NCBI RefSeq assembly: GCF_001187905.1
Contig: NZ_LGIS01000035.1
Span: forward strand, 1 to 55,480
Length of the DNA: 55,480 nucleotides
Direction of reading: 5' to 3'
DNA from: Pantoea sp. RIT-PI-b
GTDB taxonomy: Bacteria; Pseudomonadota; Gammaproteobacteria; Enterobacterales; Enterobacteriaceae
This document shows positions 25,086 to 33,803 of the stretch, piece by piece; positions within the stretch are counted from its first letter, which is position 1; the number at the start of each line of letters is the position of its first letter. The notes under the pieces are model-generated. The model saw only the letters and a list, made by a program, of their open reading frames with translations. It searched no databases and was not told the DNA's origin. The translations under genes and the position numbers were made by a program.

Positions 25086-26748
25086 CGTGATTCAACATCA
25101 GGTGATCTGGAATCGCCTGATTTCAGTGGTGGAGGAGCAAGCGCAGGCGCTCATCCGCACCGCTTTCGGTACTGCAACCCGTGAGGCGGGCGATCTCTCG
25201 GCCGGCGTGTTTCTGCCCGATGGTCGTATGGTGGCGCAGGCGGTAACGGGAACGCCGGGTCACGTCAACTCGATGGCAGAGTCGGTTAAACATTTCCTCA
25301 AGGTGTTTCCCATTGCGACGCTGCAGCCCGGCGACGTGCTGCTGACCAACGATCCGTGGAAAGGCACCGGCCATCTTTATGACATCACCATGGTGACGCC
25401 GGTGTTTTACCGCGATCGCCCGGTGGCGCTGTTCGCCTCTACGCTGCATGTGATTGATATTGGCGGTCTTGGCCCCGGCCCGGACGGCCAGCAAATCTGG
25501 CATGAGGGATTATTCCTGCCGATCATCAAATTCATTCACGCTGGGCAGCTCGACCAAACGGTGCTCAACATCGTCAAAGCCAACGTGCGTGAACCGGCGC
25601 AGGTGGAAGGCGATTTCCTCGCGCTGGTGGCCTGTAATGATGTCGGCGCGCGTCGCCTGCTGAGCGTGCTGGATGAGTTTGATCTGCCCGATTTGCTGGA
25701 AGTCGGCGAATACATTCTGCAGCGTTCACGCCAGGCGATGCTCGATGCGGTGCGTAGCTGGCCGGCTGGCAGCTGGCACAGTGAATTGTGGGTTGATGGC
25801 TACGATGAGCCGCTGAAGCTGCAGGCCAAACTCACGCTGAGCGAACAAGGCATCCACGTGGACTTTGCCGGCAGCGCAGGGTTTGTTGCGCGCGGCATTA
25901 ATGTGGTGAAAGCCTATACCGACGCCTACACCTCGTTTGGTATCCGCTGCCTGATTGGCGCGGATATTCCCAACAATGCCGGCTCGCTCGGGGTGATCAC
26001 CATTGATGCGCCGGAAGGCTCGATCCTCAATGCGCCCTATCCTGCAGCCGTCACCTCGCGGCATATCATCGGCCAGATGCTGCCGGATGTGGTGTTTAAT
26101 TGCTTGCGCCAGGCGCGTCCCGGTGAAGTCCCCGCCGAAGGTGCCTCCTGCCTGTGGAACATTCAGCTATCGGGCGGCCATATTTTGCCGCAGTACGAAG
26201 CCAACAGCAGCCTGAAGCAGCCGCGTTTTTCTATTACCAGCTTCTCCACCGGCGGTACCGGCGCGCGTCCGGCGCTGGATGGCCTCTCAACCACCTCTTT
26301 CCCCAGCGGCGTGCGCAACGTCTCGCTGGAGATCCTTGAATCGATCAGTCCGGTGGTGTTCTGGCGCAAAGAGTATCGCCAGGATTCCGGCGGCGCGGGC
26401 GCGCAGCGTGGCGGTCTGGGCCAGATAATCGAGCTGTCGCACGGGCAGGATTTGCCAATGGAGCTCGGCGCGGCCTGGGATCGCATTCACTTCCCGGCGC
26501 AGGGTGCCGAAGGCGGTCAGGCCGGTGCGCCCGGTCGCGTCACGCTCTCCACCGGCGAAACGCTGTCGGGCAAAGGACGTCAGGTGATCCCGCCGGGCAG
26601 CCATCTGATTGTCGAAACGCCAGGCGGCGGCGGTTTAGGTCACAGCTCGCAACGTGACGCGCAGCGCTTGCAGCACGACGTGGTGAATCAACTCATCACG
26701 CCGGCTGCCGCAGCGGAACTGTATGGCTATCACCCTAAAACGGAGTAA
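25075..26748 (+). CDS. Hydantoinase/5-oxoprolinase subunit B (HyuB family)
   Basis: The start at 25075 (MSNNVIQHQVIWNRLISV) follows GGGAG inside the end of hyuA, giving 557 residues. Family blocks are clear: SAGVFLPDGRMVAQA, GTPGHVNSM, PGDVLLTNDPWKGTGHLYDIT, DIGGLGPG, GLFLPIIK, GSLGVITIDAPEGSILNAP, GGTGARP.LDG and QVIPPGSHLIVETPGGGGLG. It carries the hydrolytic part and works with HyuA. Confidence 0.9.
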   Translation: MSNNVIQHQVIWNRLISVVEEQAQALIRTAFGTATREAGDLSAGVFLPDGRMVAQAVTGTPGHVNSMAESVKHFLKVFPIATLQPGDVLLTNDPWKGTGHLYDITMVTPVFYRDRPVALFASTLHVIDIGGLGPGPDGQQIWHEGLFLPIIKFIHAGQLDQTVLNIVKANVREPAQVEGDFLALVACNDVGARRLLSVLDEFDLPDLLEVGEYILQRSRQAMLDAVRSWPAGSWHSELWVDGYDEPLKLQAKLTLSEQGIHVDFAGSAGFVARGINVVKAYTDAYTSFGIRCLIGADIPNNAGSLGVITIDAPEGSILNAPYPAAVTSRHIIGQMLPDVVFNCLRQARPGEVPAEGASCLWNIQLSGGHILPQYEANSSLKQPRFSITSFSTGGTGARPALDGLSTTSFPSGVRNVSLEILESISPVVFWRKEYRQDSGGAGAQRGGLGQIIELSHGQDLPMELGAAWDRIHFPAQGAEGGQAGAPGRVTLSTGETLSGKGRQVIPPGSHLIVETPGGGGLGHSSQRDAQRLQHDVVNQLITPAAAAELYGYHPKTE

Positions 26749-26752
26749 CACC

Positions 26753-28339
26753 ATGTTATTAAATTTTCGCCGCTCACTGCTGGCGCTTACGCTGGGAATG
26801 ACGTTAACCGCAACGGCGCACGCCGCCGATCCGCAATCGGGTGGTACCTTAAATCTGGTGCTCAACTACGAACCGCCGGCGCTGATTGCGCTGACCACGG
26901 TGGCCACCCCGGCGCTCAGCGTCAGTGCCAAAGTTACCGAAGGCCTGCTGAGCTATGATTTTGACCTCAAACCGCAGCCGCAGCTGGCGACCCGTTGGGA
27001 GATCAGCCCTGACGGCACGCGCTACACCTTCCACTTGCGTCCCGGCGTGAAATGGCACGACGGCCAGGATTTCACCTCCGCCGATGTCGCCTATTCGATT
27101 GAGCTGCTGAAGAAGGTTCATCCGCGTGCATCCAGCACCTTTGCCAACGTCACCGCCATCGAAACGCCCGATGCGCTGACGGCGGTGATCGTGCTGTCGA
27201 AACCAGCACCCTATCTGATTAAGGCATTTGCCGCCGCGGAATCGCCGATTATTCCGAAACATATCTATGACGGCACCGATGCGCTGACCAACCCGCATAA
27301 CAACGCGCCGATCGGCACCGGTCCTTATATCTTCGATAAATGGGTGCGTGGCAGCTATATCCTCTACAAGCGTAATCCCAACTATTGGGATAAAAATCGC
27401 CCGTATCTCGATCAGCTGGTGGTGAAGTTCATTCCCGATCCCGCTGCCCGCTCGGTAGCCTTCGAAACCGGTGAAGCGGATTTAGGTTATCGCACGCCGG
27501 TGGCAATGAACGATGTGGCGCGCTTGAAAGCCTTGCCACAACTCGGTTTTGAAACCAAAGGCAACAGCTACTCCTATAACGTCAGCTCGATTCAGTTCAA
27601 TCTCGACGATGCGCATTTTAAAGATCTGCGCGTGCGTCAGGCGGTGGCACATGCGCTTAATCGCAATGTGATTTTGCAGGTTGCCTATTTCGGCCTGGGA
27701 CAGGTGACAGCGTCACCGATTGCGCCCGGCATCAAAGAATATAACGATCCGTCGCCTTCGCCGTATGCCTTCGATATCAATAAAGCCAATGCGCTGCTCG
27801 ACGCCGCCGGTTTCCCCAAAGGCAGCGATGGCACGCGCTTTAGCGTAACGCTGGATTACAATCCGATAGCGGAGGATTTGCGCAAAACGGCGGAGTACAC
27901 CCGCTCGGCGCTGGCGAAGATTGGCATCAAAGTGACGCTGCGCGCGCAGGACCTCTCCAGCTTTGTACGCCGCATTTATACCGATCGTGACTTCTCGTTT
28001 ACCGTGAACGGTCACAGCAATCTGTATGATCCGACCGTTGGCGTGCAGCGCATCTACTGGTCGAAAAACTTCCGCAAAGGCGTGCCGTTCTCCAATGCCT
28101 CGGATTATCACAATCCAGAAGTGGACCACCTGCTGGAAGCGGCGCAAACCGAAAATGATCCGCAGCAACGCGTGGCTGAGTTCCGCCAGTTCCAGAAAAT
28201 CGTCGAGCAGGATTTGCCGGACATTAATTTGATCTCGCCACAATTCATCACCATTTATAACCGCAAAGTGCACGATCACTCCGTTACCGCTGACGGAATC
28301 GAAGGCAATTTGTCACAGGTTTGGCTGGATAAAAAATAA
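26753..28339 (+). CDS. Dipeptide-type ABC transporter substrate-binding protein
   Basis: The 528-residue protein starts at 26753 after GGAG. It has a signal peptide (MLLNFRRSLLALTLGMTLTATAHA) and the SBP_bac_5 fold: GGTLNLVLNYEPPALI, LATRWEISPDGTRYTFHLRPGVKWHDGQDFTSADV, IGTGPYIFDKWVRGS and RQAVAHALNRNVI. It begins five bases after hyuB, so it is co-transcribed with the hydantoinase. It should serve the permeases and ATPase at 19178-22755. The ligand is therefore probably a hydantoin, oxoprolyl compound or small peptide. Confidence 0.87.
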   Translation: MLLNFRRSLLALTLGMTLTATAHAADPQSGGTLNLVLNYEPPALIALTTVATPALSVSAKVTEGLLSYDFDLKPQPQLATRWEISPDGTRYTFHLRPGVKWHDGQDFTSADVAYSIELLKKVHPRASSTFANVTAIETPDALTAVIVLSKPAPYLIKAFAAAESPIIPKHIYDGTDALTNPHNNAPIGTGPYIFDKWVRGSYILYKRNPNYWDKNRPYLDQLVVKFIPDPAARSVAFETGEADLGYRTPVAMNDVARLKALPQLGFETKGNSYSYNVSSIQFNLDDAHFKDLRVRQAVAHALNRNVILQVAYFGLGQVTASPIAPGIKEYNDPSPSPYAFDINKANALLDAAGFPKGSDGTRFSVTLDYNPIAEDLRKTAEYTRSALAKIGIKVTLRAQDLSSFVRRIYTDRDFSFTVNGHSNLYDPTVGVQRIYWSKNFRKGVPFSNASDYHNPEVDHLLEAAQTENDPQQRVAEFRQFQKIVEQDLPDINLISPQFITIYNRKVHDHSVTADGIEGNLSQVWLDKK

Positions 28340-28344
28340 GCTCA

Positions 28345-28375
28345 GCCGGAAGCCTTGTACCGCATGGCTTCCGGC
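28345..28375 (+). terminator. Stem-loop terminator after the hyuAB-binding-protein operon
   Basis: Perfect 10-bp arms GCCGGAAGCC (28345-28354) and GGCTTCCGGC (28366-28375) close an 11-base loop just after the stop at 28339. GCTGTTT follows, a weak T run. Confidence 0.65.
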
Positions 28376-28451
28376 GCTGTTTCACGCTTCGCTTGTTCGA
28401 ATATTGTTAAGATTTGCTTAAAGATTACTGGTAATCCATACAGATAAGGTT

Positions 28452-28508
28452 CAGGATAGTTGCTCATCCTGGGTTAATGCCCACGGCAATTCACCCTCAA
28501 TCTGAGGG
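28452..28508 (+). promoter_or_regulatory. Structured 5' leader of the MerR-like gene, ribosome site in a hairpin
   Basis: Two short hairpins precede the start at 28515: CAGGAT/ATCCTG (28452-28457 and 28466-28471) and CCCTC/GAGGG (28494-28498 and 28504-28508). The second contains the GAGGG that is the only plausible ribosome binding site, so translation may depend on opening this stem. A GATTAC/GTAATC inverted repeat lies further up (28423-28436). Confidence 0.4.
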
Positions 28509-28514
28509 CTCGTT

Positions 28515-29279
28515 ATGTACTTTTATTCAACTGAAACCGTATGCGCCATTACTGGTGCTAATCGCGCGAATTTGCGTCGCTGGTTACGCGGTGGATTAAT
28601 TTCTGAAAACCACGTCAATCAGGACTGGAGCCGTCATCAGGTTGATGAAGTTCTGGCCATGATGGCGTTAACCGCCGGTGGTGCCACGCTGTGGCAGATC
28701 TATCAGGGACGCCATTGCGGACTGGAATACACCTCCTCAGCCTGGATGGCACGTCGCGGTGATGTATTACGCCAGCTGGAAATCGGCTCCGACCGCGAAC
28801 TGGCGCGCACCGTGCGCAATCTGGCGGGCGATTACAGCAGCGACGATTTTATCGAGGTGTTGATGAAACCGCTGAACCGCTGGCTGCGCGATGATACCCG
28901 TCGCGGCGCATCCCGGCGTCTGGCGCGCTTTCATGATGCCATCCTGCATCACAGCGATTGCGTGAAACGCGCGTCATCACGGCAGCAAAATATGCCTCTG
29001 CTGCTGGAAGTGGTGAGTAAAGGCGATGAAACCGAGATTTGGCTGGAAGCGATTCGCCTGACCGGACAAGGATTCTGTGTTGATGTGGACCAGGCATCAC
29101 CACCGATCCGCTACGGTTCGGAAAGTCGTCATAATCATCACCTGCTGTGGTGCGGAGCCGGCATTAGCGAAGAGCGAATGAGCCAGTTCCAGCGTGGATT
29201 ACGTTCAGGTAAAACCGTGATGCTGAGCGGACCCGACCGTAGTATTCATTCGGCGGTTGTGGCTGCGCAAGTCGCTTAG
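28515..29279 (+). CDS. MerR-family regulator of the MlrA/BluR type, divergent
   Basis: The 254-residue protein has an N-terminal winged-helix related to MerR (STETVCAITGANRANLRRWLRGGLISE...WSRHQVDEVLAMMAL). A C-terminal domain with the layout of E. coli MlrA follows: LLLEVVSKGDETEIWLEAIRLTGQGFCVDV and LLWCGAGISEERMSQFQ (MlrA: D..RLWLEGWIASQQGWRIDVL and LLVWCGEN). The usual MerR motif for the second recognition turn (RYY) is replaced. MlrA activates csgD and BluR controls ycgZ-ymgABC in E. coli, both biofilm matters. It follows the hyu operon but has its own leader and terminator, so a link to hydantoin metabolism is not required. Confidence 0.65.
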   Translation: MYFYSTETVCAITGANRANLRRWLRGGLISENHVNQDWSRHQVDEVLAMMALTAGGATLWQIYQGRHCGLEYTSSAWMARRGDVLRQLEIGSDRELARTVRNLAGDYSSDDFIEVLMKPLNRWLRDDTRRGASRRLARFHDAILHHSDCVKRASSRQQNMPLLLEVVSKGDETEIWLEAIRLTGQGFCVDVDQASPPIRYGSESRHNHHLLWCGAGISEERMSQFQRGLRSGKTVMLSGPDRSIHSAVVAAQVA

Positions 29280-29308
29280 CCGGTGCTGCATGCACCGGCT
29301 CTATTTTT
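29278..29308 (+). terminator. Rho-independent terminator of the MerR-like gene
   Basis: Perfect 9-bp arms AGCCGGTGC (29278-29286) and GCACCGGCT (29292-29300) close a 5-base loop, followed by TTTTT at 29304-29308. The stem begins within the stop codon. Confidence 0.85.
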
Positions 29309-29419
29309 AATCCTGTCCGCACTTTGCTTATGCAAAATAAGTAGTTAGCCACGGCAACAACGGTTAAATCCACTCACCCCGACTTCTGTTACGCTCTCGC
29401 CTCCCAATCTGGAGGATCA

Positions 29420-30160
29420 ATGAGTTCATTAATCGATATTTTCACCACCCACAAAAGCGACCGCAGTTTCACCGATCAATCCGTTGAGGATGCGGTGCTG
29501 GATCGCATCATTTCGGCCGCTTATCACGCGCCTACTTCGGTGAACTCGCAGCAAGTCTCATTGGTGGTCACACGTGATGCCGCGAAACGCGCGCAGATTT
29601 CACAAATTGCCGGCGGTCAGCCGTGGATTGCCAAAGCACCGGTATTTATTACCCTGGTGCTGGATATGCATAAATCTCGTCTGGCGATGCAGGCCATCGA
29701 TCGCGAACAAATTGCGCAGCAGAGTATCGAAAGCATTGTCTCGGGCTCGACCGATATTGGTATTGCGCTGGGTTCAATTATGGCGGCAGCGCGTGCGGAA
29801 GGTCTGGGTATTGTGCCGATTGGCGGCATTCGTCGCGATCCGCAGGCGTTAATTAGCCTGCTCGATCTGCCGCAATACACCTTCCCGGTGGCTGGCGTGG
29901 TGATTGGCCATGTGGATCAACCTGCACATCAGAAACCGCGTCTGCCGTTAGCCACTTTCCGTCATGAAGAGCAGTATCAGCCTGCCGGGCTGGAGCAACA
30001 TATCGACGCTTACAATCAGCAGATGGTGCAGCACTGGAAGAACATCGGACGCGATGATGGTGAGAGCTGGAGCGAAAGCGTCAGCGGCTATTATCACAAG
30101 ATCTACTTCCCGCACGTGCTGGACGTGCTGAAAAAGCAGGGATTTGGCAACGACAAGTAA
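29420..30160 (+). CDS. NADPH-dependent nitroreductase, NfsA/FRP type
   Basis: The 246-residue protein begins after TGGAGGATCA. Flavin-binding features of the NfsA-like nitroreductase family are HKSDRSFTDQSV (the first phosphate-contacting arginine), APTSVNSQQVSLVVT, GGQPWIAKAPVFI, SGSTDIGIALGSIMAAARAEGLGIVPIGGIRRDP and GVVIGHV. E. coli NfsA is 240 residues. Such homodimeric FMN enzymes reduce nitroaromatics, quinones and chromate using NADPH. It is monocistronic. Confidence 0.85.
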   Translation: MSSLIDIFTTHKSDRSFTDQSVEDAVLDRIISAAYHAPTSVNSQQVSLVVTRDAAKRAQISQIAGGQPWIAKAPVFITLVLDMHKSRLAMQAIDREQIAQQSIESIVSGSTDIGIALGSIMAAARAEGLGIVPIGGIRRDPQALISLLDLPQYTFPVAGVVIGHVDQPAHQKPRLPLATFRHEEQYQPAGLEQHIDAYNQQMVQHWKNIGRDDGESWSESVSGYYHKIYFPHVLDVLKKQGFGNDK

Positions 30161-30166
30161 TTGTGT

Positions 30167-30191
30167 TTCCCCGCGCCGGGTGCGCGGGGAA
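30167..30191. terminator. Bidirectional terminator between nfsA-like and rluF genes
   Basis: Perfect 10-bp arms TTCCCCGCGC (30167-30176) and GCGCGGGGAA (30182-30191) close a 5-base loop between two convergent stops. Confidence 0.8.
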
Positions 30192-30198
30192 TGAAGAA

Positions 30199-31080
30199 TT
30201 AACGCCCTTTCTTTTTACGTCCTGGCTGGGCGAACCGCTGGCGATTAGCCGGTTTCGCGCCCGCTTTCTCACCGGATTTTGCCGCGCTGACGGCCGGTTT
30301 TTTCCCCGCTGCGGCCGGTTTCTTCTTCGCCTGCGTCTTCTGCGTTTTTTGATCTTCGGATGATGAGTCCTCAATCAGTTTGAACAGATCGATCAGTTCG
30401 TCATCGGTCAAATCACGCCATTCGCCGAGCGGAATGCCTTTCAGGCTGACGTTCATGATGCGCGTGCGCTCAAGCTTGGTCACTTCAAAACCGAAGTGCT
30501 TGGTCATGCGACGAATCTGACGATTCAGCCCCTGAACCAGGATGATGCGAAACACAAAGGTCGACTCTTTCTTAACTTTGCACTTCTTCGTCACGGTGCC
30601 GAGCATCGGTACGCCTGCGCCCATTCCGGCAATAAATTCATCGGTGATCGGCTTATCAACGGTAACCACATACTCTTTTTCGTGGTTATTGCCGGCACGC
30701 AGGATCTTATTCACCAGGTCGCCGTGATTGGTGAGGAAGATCAGCCCCTGCGAATCTTTATCCAGACGACCAATCGGGAACACGCGCTTGCTGTGATTGA
30801 CGAAATCGCCGATGTTATCGCGCTCACCCTCTTCCATGGTAGTGATGATGCCAACCGGTTTGTTCAGCGCAATCAGCACCAAATCTTCTTCGTCACGCGG
30901 TTCAATCAGCTGCCCATTCACTTTCACTTCATCCCCAGCAAATACCTGCGCACCGACGGCCGCGCGTTTGCCGTTAATGAAAACGTTGCCTTGTTCGATA
31001 AAACGATCGGCATCGCGGCGTGAGCAGATACCGCTCTCGCTGATGTATTTATTCAGGCGGGTAGATGAGTTAGGCAGCAT
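30199..31080 (-). CDS. rluF: 23S rRNA pseudouridine(2604) synthase RluF
   Basis: The 293-residue protein starts at 31080 behind GGAGGAACC; an open frame continues upstream without similarity. It has an N-terminal S4 RNA-binding domain (TRLNKYISESGICSRRDADRFIEQGNVFINGKRA). The RsuA/RluF-type catalytic domain follows, with the essential aspartate in GRLDKDSQGLIFLTNHGD and QGLNRQIRRMTKHFGFEV. The C-terminal tail (from about 245) is a long Lys/Ala/Pro-rich basic extension, as in E. coli RluF. The enzyme modifies U2604 of 23S rRNA and also a tRNA-Tyr position in E. coli. Confidence 0.93.
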   Translation of the reverse strand: MLPNSSTRLNKYISESGICSRRDADRFIEQGNVFINGKRAAVGAQVFAGDEVKVNGQLIEPRDEEDLVLIALNKPVGIITTMEEGERDNIGDFVNHSKRVFPIGRLDKDSQGLIFLTNHGDLVNKILRAGNNHEKEYVVTVDKPITDEFIAGMGAGVPMLGTVTKKCKVKKESTFVFRIILVQGLNRQIRRMTKHFGFEVTKLERTRIMNVSLKGIPLGEWRDLTDDELIDLFKLIEDSSSEDQKTQKTQAKKKPAAAGKKPAVSAAKSGEKAGAKPANRQRFAQPGRKKKGR

Positions 31081-31260
31081 GGTTCCTCCGAAAAAAAACG
31101 GACTATACAGCAACCTTAGGCGTTGGTTAAGCGTCGCGACAATCATCAGCATTTCTCTCACCTTAAGATAACAGCACACTAACAATGTGGTTGTTCCTAT
31201 AGGATCGATCGGCGACAATTCGCCTCCATCGTTTTTTCTTATGACAGAGTGACCCCCTGC

Positions 31261-31986
31261 ATGACACATCAGCCATCGGTGACATGGATTGCATCCGTGC
31301 GCACGTTTCTGGCCCGCCTTTGGCCACATCCTTTACCGGTGGGCAAAAAGCAGCGGGTCATCGCCAGTATTGGCGCAGGATTGGGATTAATGATTACCAG
31401 CCTTACCAGCCACTGGCTGCTGGGCGAAGTGAATCTGTGGTTTGTCGCGCCGATGGGCGCTTCTGCGGTGTTGCTGTTCGGCCTGCCCAATAGTCCGCTG
31501 GCACAGCCGTGGTCGATTGTCGGTGGCAATCTGGTAGCGGGCGTCATCGGTGTAACCACCGCGCTGTATATTCCCCATCCTGCGCTGGCATGCGGCGTGG
31601 CGGCTTGTTTGACGATTGCCGTGATGTTTCAGCTACGATGCCTGCACCCGCCTAGCGGCGCGGTGGCGCTTACCGCTATTCTTGGCGGCAACGGCGTGCA
31701 GCAGTTGGGTTACCACTTTATTCTTACGCCGGTGCTGTTGAATTCGGTGTGTCTGGCACTGCTGGCTTTGGTGTTTAATAATCTGGCCGGACGCCGCTAC
31801 CCGCATCCGCTGGCGGCGACGGAAGCCAAAGCACCGCCCGTCGTGATTGATGTGCCGATTACGCGCGACGACCTGCATCAGGCGCTGGAAAGTGGCGAGC
31901 TGCTGGATATCGATGAAGATGATTTGCAGCAGCTGCTGCAACGTGCCGAAGAGATCGCCATTCGTCGGCAGCGGCTCGCATCATAA
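31261..31986 (+). CDS. HPP family integral membrane protein
   Basis: The protein has about five hydrophobic helices and the defining HPP motif (LHPPSGAVALTAILGG), with GAGLGLMITSLTSHWLLG and VAPMGASAVLLFGLPNSPLAQPW before it. Some family members are nitrite transporters in cyanobacteria and chloroplasts; the role in enterobacteria is unknown. A soluble acidic tail (residues 190-241) ends it. The start at ATG 31261 was preferred over GTG 31249; neither has a strong ribosome site. Confidence 0.8.
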   Translation: MTHQPSVTWIASVRTFLARLWPHPLPVGKKQRVIASIGAGLGLMITSLTSHWLLGEVNLWFVAPMGASAVLLFGLPNSPLAQPWSIVGGNLVAGVIGVTTALYIPHPALACGVAACLTIAVMFQLRCLHPPSGAVALTAILGGNGVQQLGYHFILTPVLLNSVCLALLALVFNNLAGRRYPHPLAATEAKAPPVVIDVPITRDDLHQALESGELLDIDEDDLQQLLQRAEEIAIRRQRLAS

Positions 31987-32054
31987 TGATGTGGCGTAAT
32001 GCCGAGAAGTTAAGCGCTGAGCGACTTTCGTTCGCCATCGCTGTCATGCTGTGG

Positions 32055-32074
32055 GGTCGCCATTCATGGCGACC
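32055..32074. terminator. Stem-loop at the convergent ends of the HPP and phosphatase genes
   Basis: GGTCGCC (32055-32061) and GGCGACC (32068-32074) close a 6-base loop and overlap the stop of the metallophosphatase gene. No T run. Confidence 0.5.
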
Positions 32075-32972
32075 AGCTAACTTCCCCGCCATAACCTTTC
32101 ACGCGTACCGATTCACCCTCAATCTCCACCACGGCAAACGGCACATCCTCTGCACCGTCTAGCATGCCTTTCTGGGTATAAAAGCCTGTTTGACCGATGC
32201 GCGCAAAGCCGCCGCAATGGTCATGTCCGGAAAAACTACAAAGTATGTTGTAACTAGAAAGCAGTTCTGCCAGCTCACTACCGTTGAGTAAGTTGTGGCT
32301 GTTGTGTGGCGCCAGCGGATAGTGACCAAATACCACCACCTTTTCTCCCTGCTGCGCGGCTTGCTGCAGCTGCTGTTCAATCCACGCCAGCTGTTGTGAT
32401 CCTACCGCGCCATTCCACGGTTTTGCCTGCGGCTGTTGTCGCGCGGTGAGATCCACCAGCATCGCCTCCGCCTGCGCACGGTCGTCACCGTTCAGCGTGT
32501 TGCAATACAGACTGACATCGTTGCCGTCGTAAACAATAAAGCGCCAGCCCGGCAGACCAAAGGCGTAATAGCTTTTGGGCAGCGCGGCGGCCTCATTGAG
32601 ATGCTGCGTGATGGTCTGCGCATCGTGATTGCCCAGCACCACTGCATGCGGATGTTCGAGGCGATCGTAAAGCGGCAGTATCGCCGCATAGCTGTGCCAG
32701 TGGCGATCGACAAGGTCACCGAGCGTGACGACAAAATCCAGCGGCTGCTGATTCAGCGCCTCAATGGCCTGCGGCAGCTTGTGCAACGCCTGCCGATAGT
32801 AGAGATTTTTCGCAACATCGGCGTCGATGTCGGCATATTGCGGATCGGCAATCAAACCAAAGCGCAGCGTGCCATTCAGCGGCGCGGCACGCAGATGAGG
32901 CAGCGCATATAACTCGGCGACATCGCCGAGCAACTCACGCTCCAAGGCGGTCAGCGGATGCGGATAAGACAC
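32064..32972 (-). CDS. Metallophosphoesterase, ADP-ribose/CDP-alcohol diphosphatase (ADPRM)-like
   Basis: The calcineurin-like dimetal motifs are all present: FGLIADPQYAD (D.Q in place of D.H), GDLVDRHWHSY, VLGNHD, VVFGHYPL and FSGHDHCGG. The D-P-Q-Y/F-A-D opening and the run YYRQALHKLPQAIEALN are characteristic of Mn-dependent ADP-ribose/CDP-alcohol diphosphatases. Those enzymes split ADP-ribose, CDP-choline or CDP-glycerol. The start is probably GTG 32972, eight bases after AAGGAG; the GTG at 32981 is too close to it. It is the last gene of a UgpABCE-like importer operon, where a glycerophosphodiesterase (UgpQ) often sits. It lacks a signal peptide, so it acts on imported substrate in the cytoplasm. 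Confidence 0.75.
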   Translation of the reverse strand: MSYPHPLTALERELLGDVAELYALPHLRAAPLNGTLRFGLIADPQYADIDADVAKNLYYRQALHKLPQAIEALNQQPLDFVVTLGDLVDRHWHSYAAILPLYDRLEHPHAVVLGNHDAQTITQHLNEAAALPKSYYAFGLPGWRFIVYDGNDVSLYCNTLNGDDRAQAEAMLVDLTARQQPQAKPWNGAVGSQQLAWIEQQLQQAAQQGEKVVVFGHYPLAPHNSHNLLNGSELAELLSSYNILCSFSGHDHCGGFARIGQTGFYTQKGMLDGAEDVPFAVVEIEGESVRVKGYGGEVSWSP

Positions 32973-32984
32973 GAAAATCACTCC

Positions 32985-33803
32985 TTAGCGAATACCGGCA
33001 CGCATAAACGACTGAATAAACTGACGCTGAAAAATCAGGAACAGCACCAGTAGCGGCAAGGTGGTCATCAACGTGGCGGCACCAATCAACGCCCACTGCA
33101 CGCCCTGCTCCGGCGCGGAGAACAGCTGCAGGCCGACAGTCAGCGGCCGCACGTTGACCGAATCGGTGATCACCAGCGGCCAGAGGAAATCATTCCAGTG
33201 GAAGCTGATCGACACCAGTGCAAAGGCCACGTAAATCGGCTTCGCCAGCGGAATATAAATTTTGCGCAGAATATAGAATCGGCTGGCGCCTTCCACAATC
33301 GCCGCCTCTTCCAGCACCAGCGGAATACTTTTGAAGGTTTGCCGCAGCAGAAAGATGGCAAACGCCGAGGAGAAATACGGCAGCGCGATGCCGGTCAGCG
33401 TATCGCGTAAACCCAGCGCACCGATGGTTTTGTAGTTATTCAGAATCAGCACATCGGGGCTGATCATCAGCTGCAGCAGAATCAGCGCAAAAATCACGCC
33501 GGAGAATTTCAGCCGGAAACGCACCAGCGCATAGGCAGCCATGGTCGCCAGAATCAGCTGCACCACCACAATCATCAGCACCAGCAGTGTAGTGTTGAGA
33601 AAATAGCGGCCAAACGGCGCGGCGTGCCAGGCATTGACGAAGTTTTGCAGCGTCAGCGGCGACAGCAGCGCGAAGCTAGCCTGATCCGACGCCGGATGAA
33701 TCGCCACCCATAGCGCCACCAGAATCGGCAAAAACCACAGTAGCGCCGCCAGCCCAATTGCGCTGTTCAGGCACAGACGGCCAACAGAAATTTTTGGCTT
33801 CAT
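32985..33803 (-). CDS. CUT1 ABC transporter permease, UgpE/MalG-like
   Basis: The 272-residue protein has six helices. The EAA loop EEAAIVEGASRFYILRKIYIPLAKPIY and the stretch LPYFSSAFAIFLLRQTFKSIPLVL are typical of the second permease of CUT1 systems. The start overlaps the first permease gene by four bases. Confidence 0.9.
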   Translation of the reverse strand: MKPKISVGRLCLNSAIGLAALLWFLPILVALWVAIHPASDQASFALLSPLTLQNFVNAWHAAPFGRYFLNTTLLVLMIVVVQLILATMAAYALVRFRLKFSGVIFALILLQLMISPDVLILNNYKTIGALGLRDTLTGIALPYFSSAFAIFLLRQTFKSIPLVLEEAAIVEGASRFYILRKIYIPLAKPIYVAFALVSISFHWNDFLWPLVITDSVNVRPLTVGLQLFSAPEQGVQWALIGAATLMTTLPLLVLFLIFQRQFIQSFMRAGIR

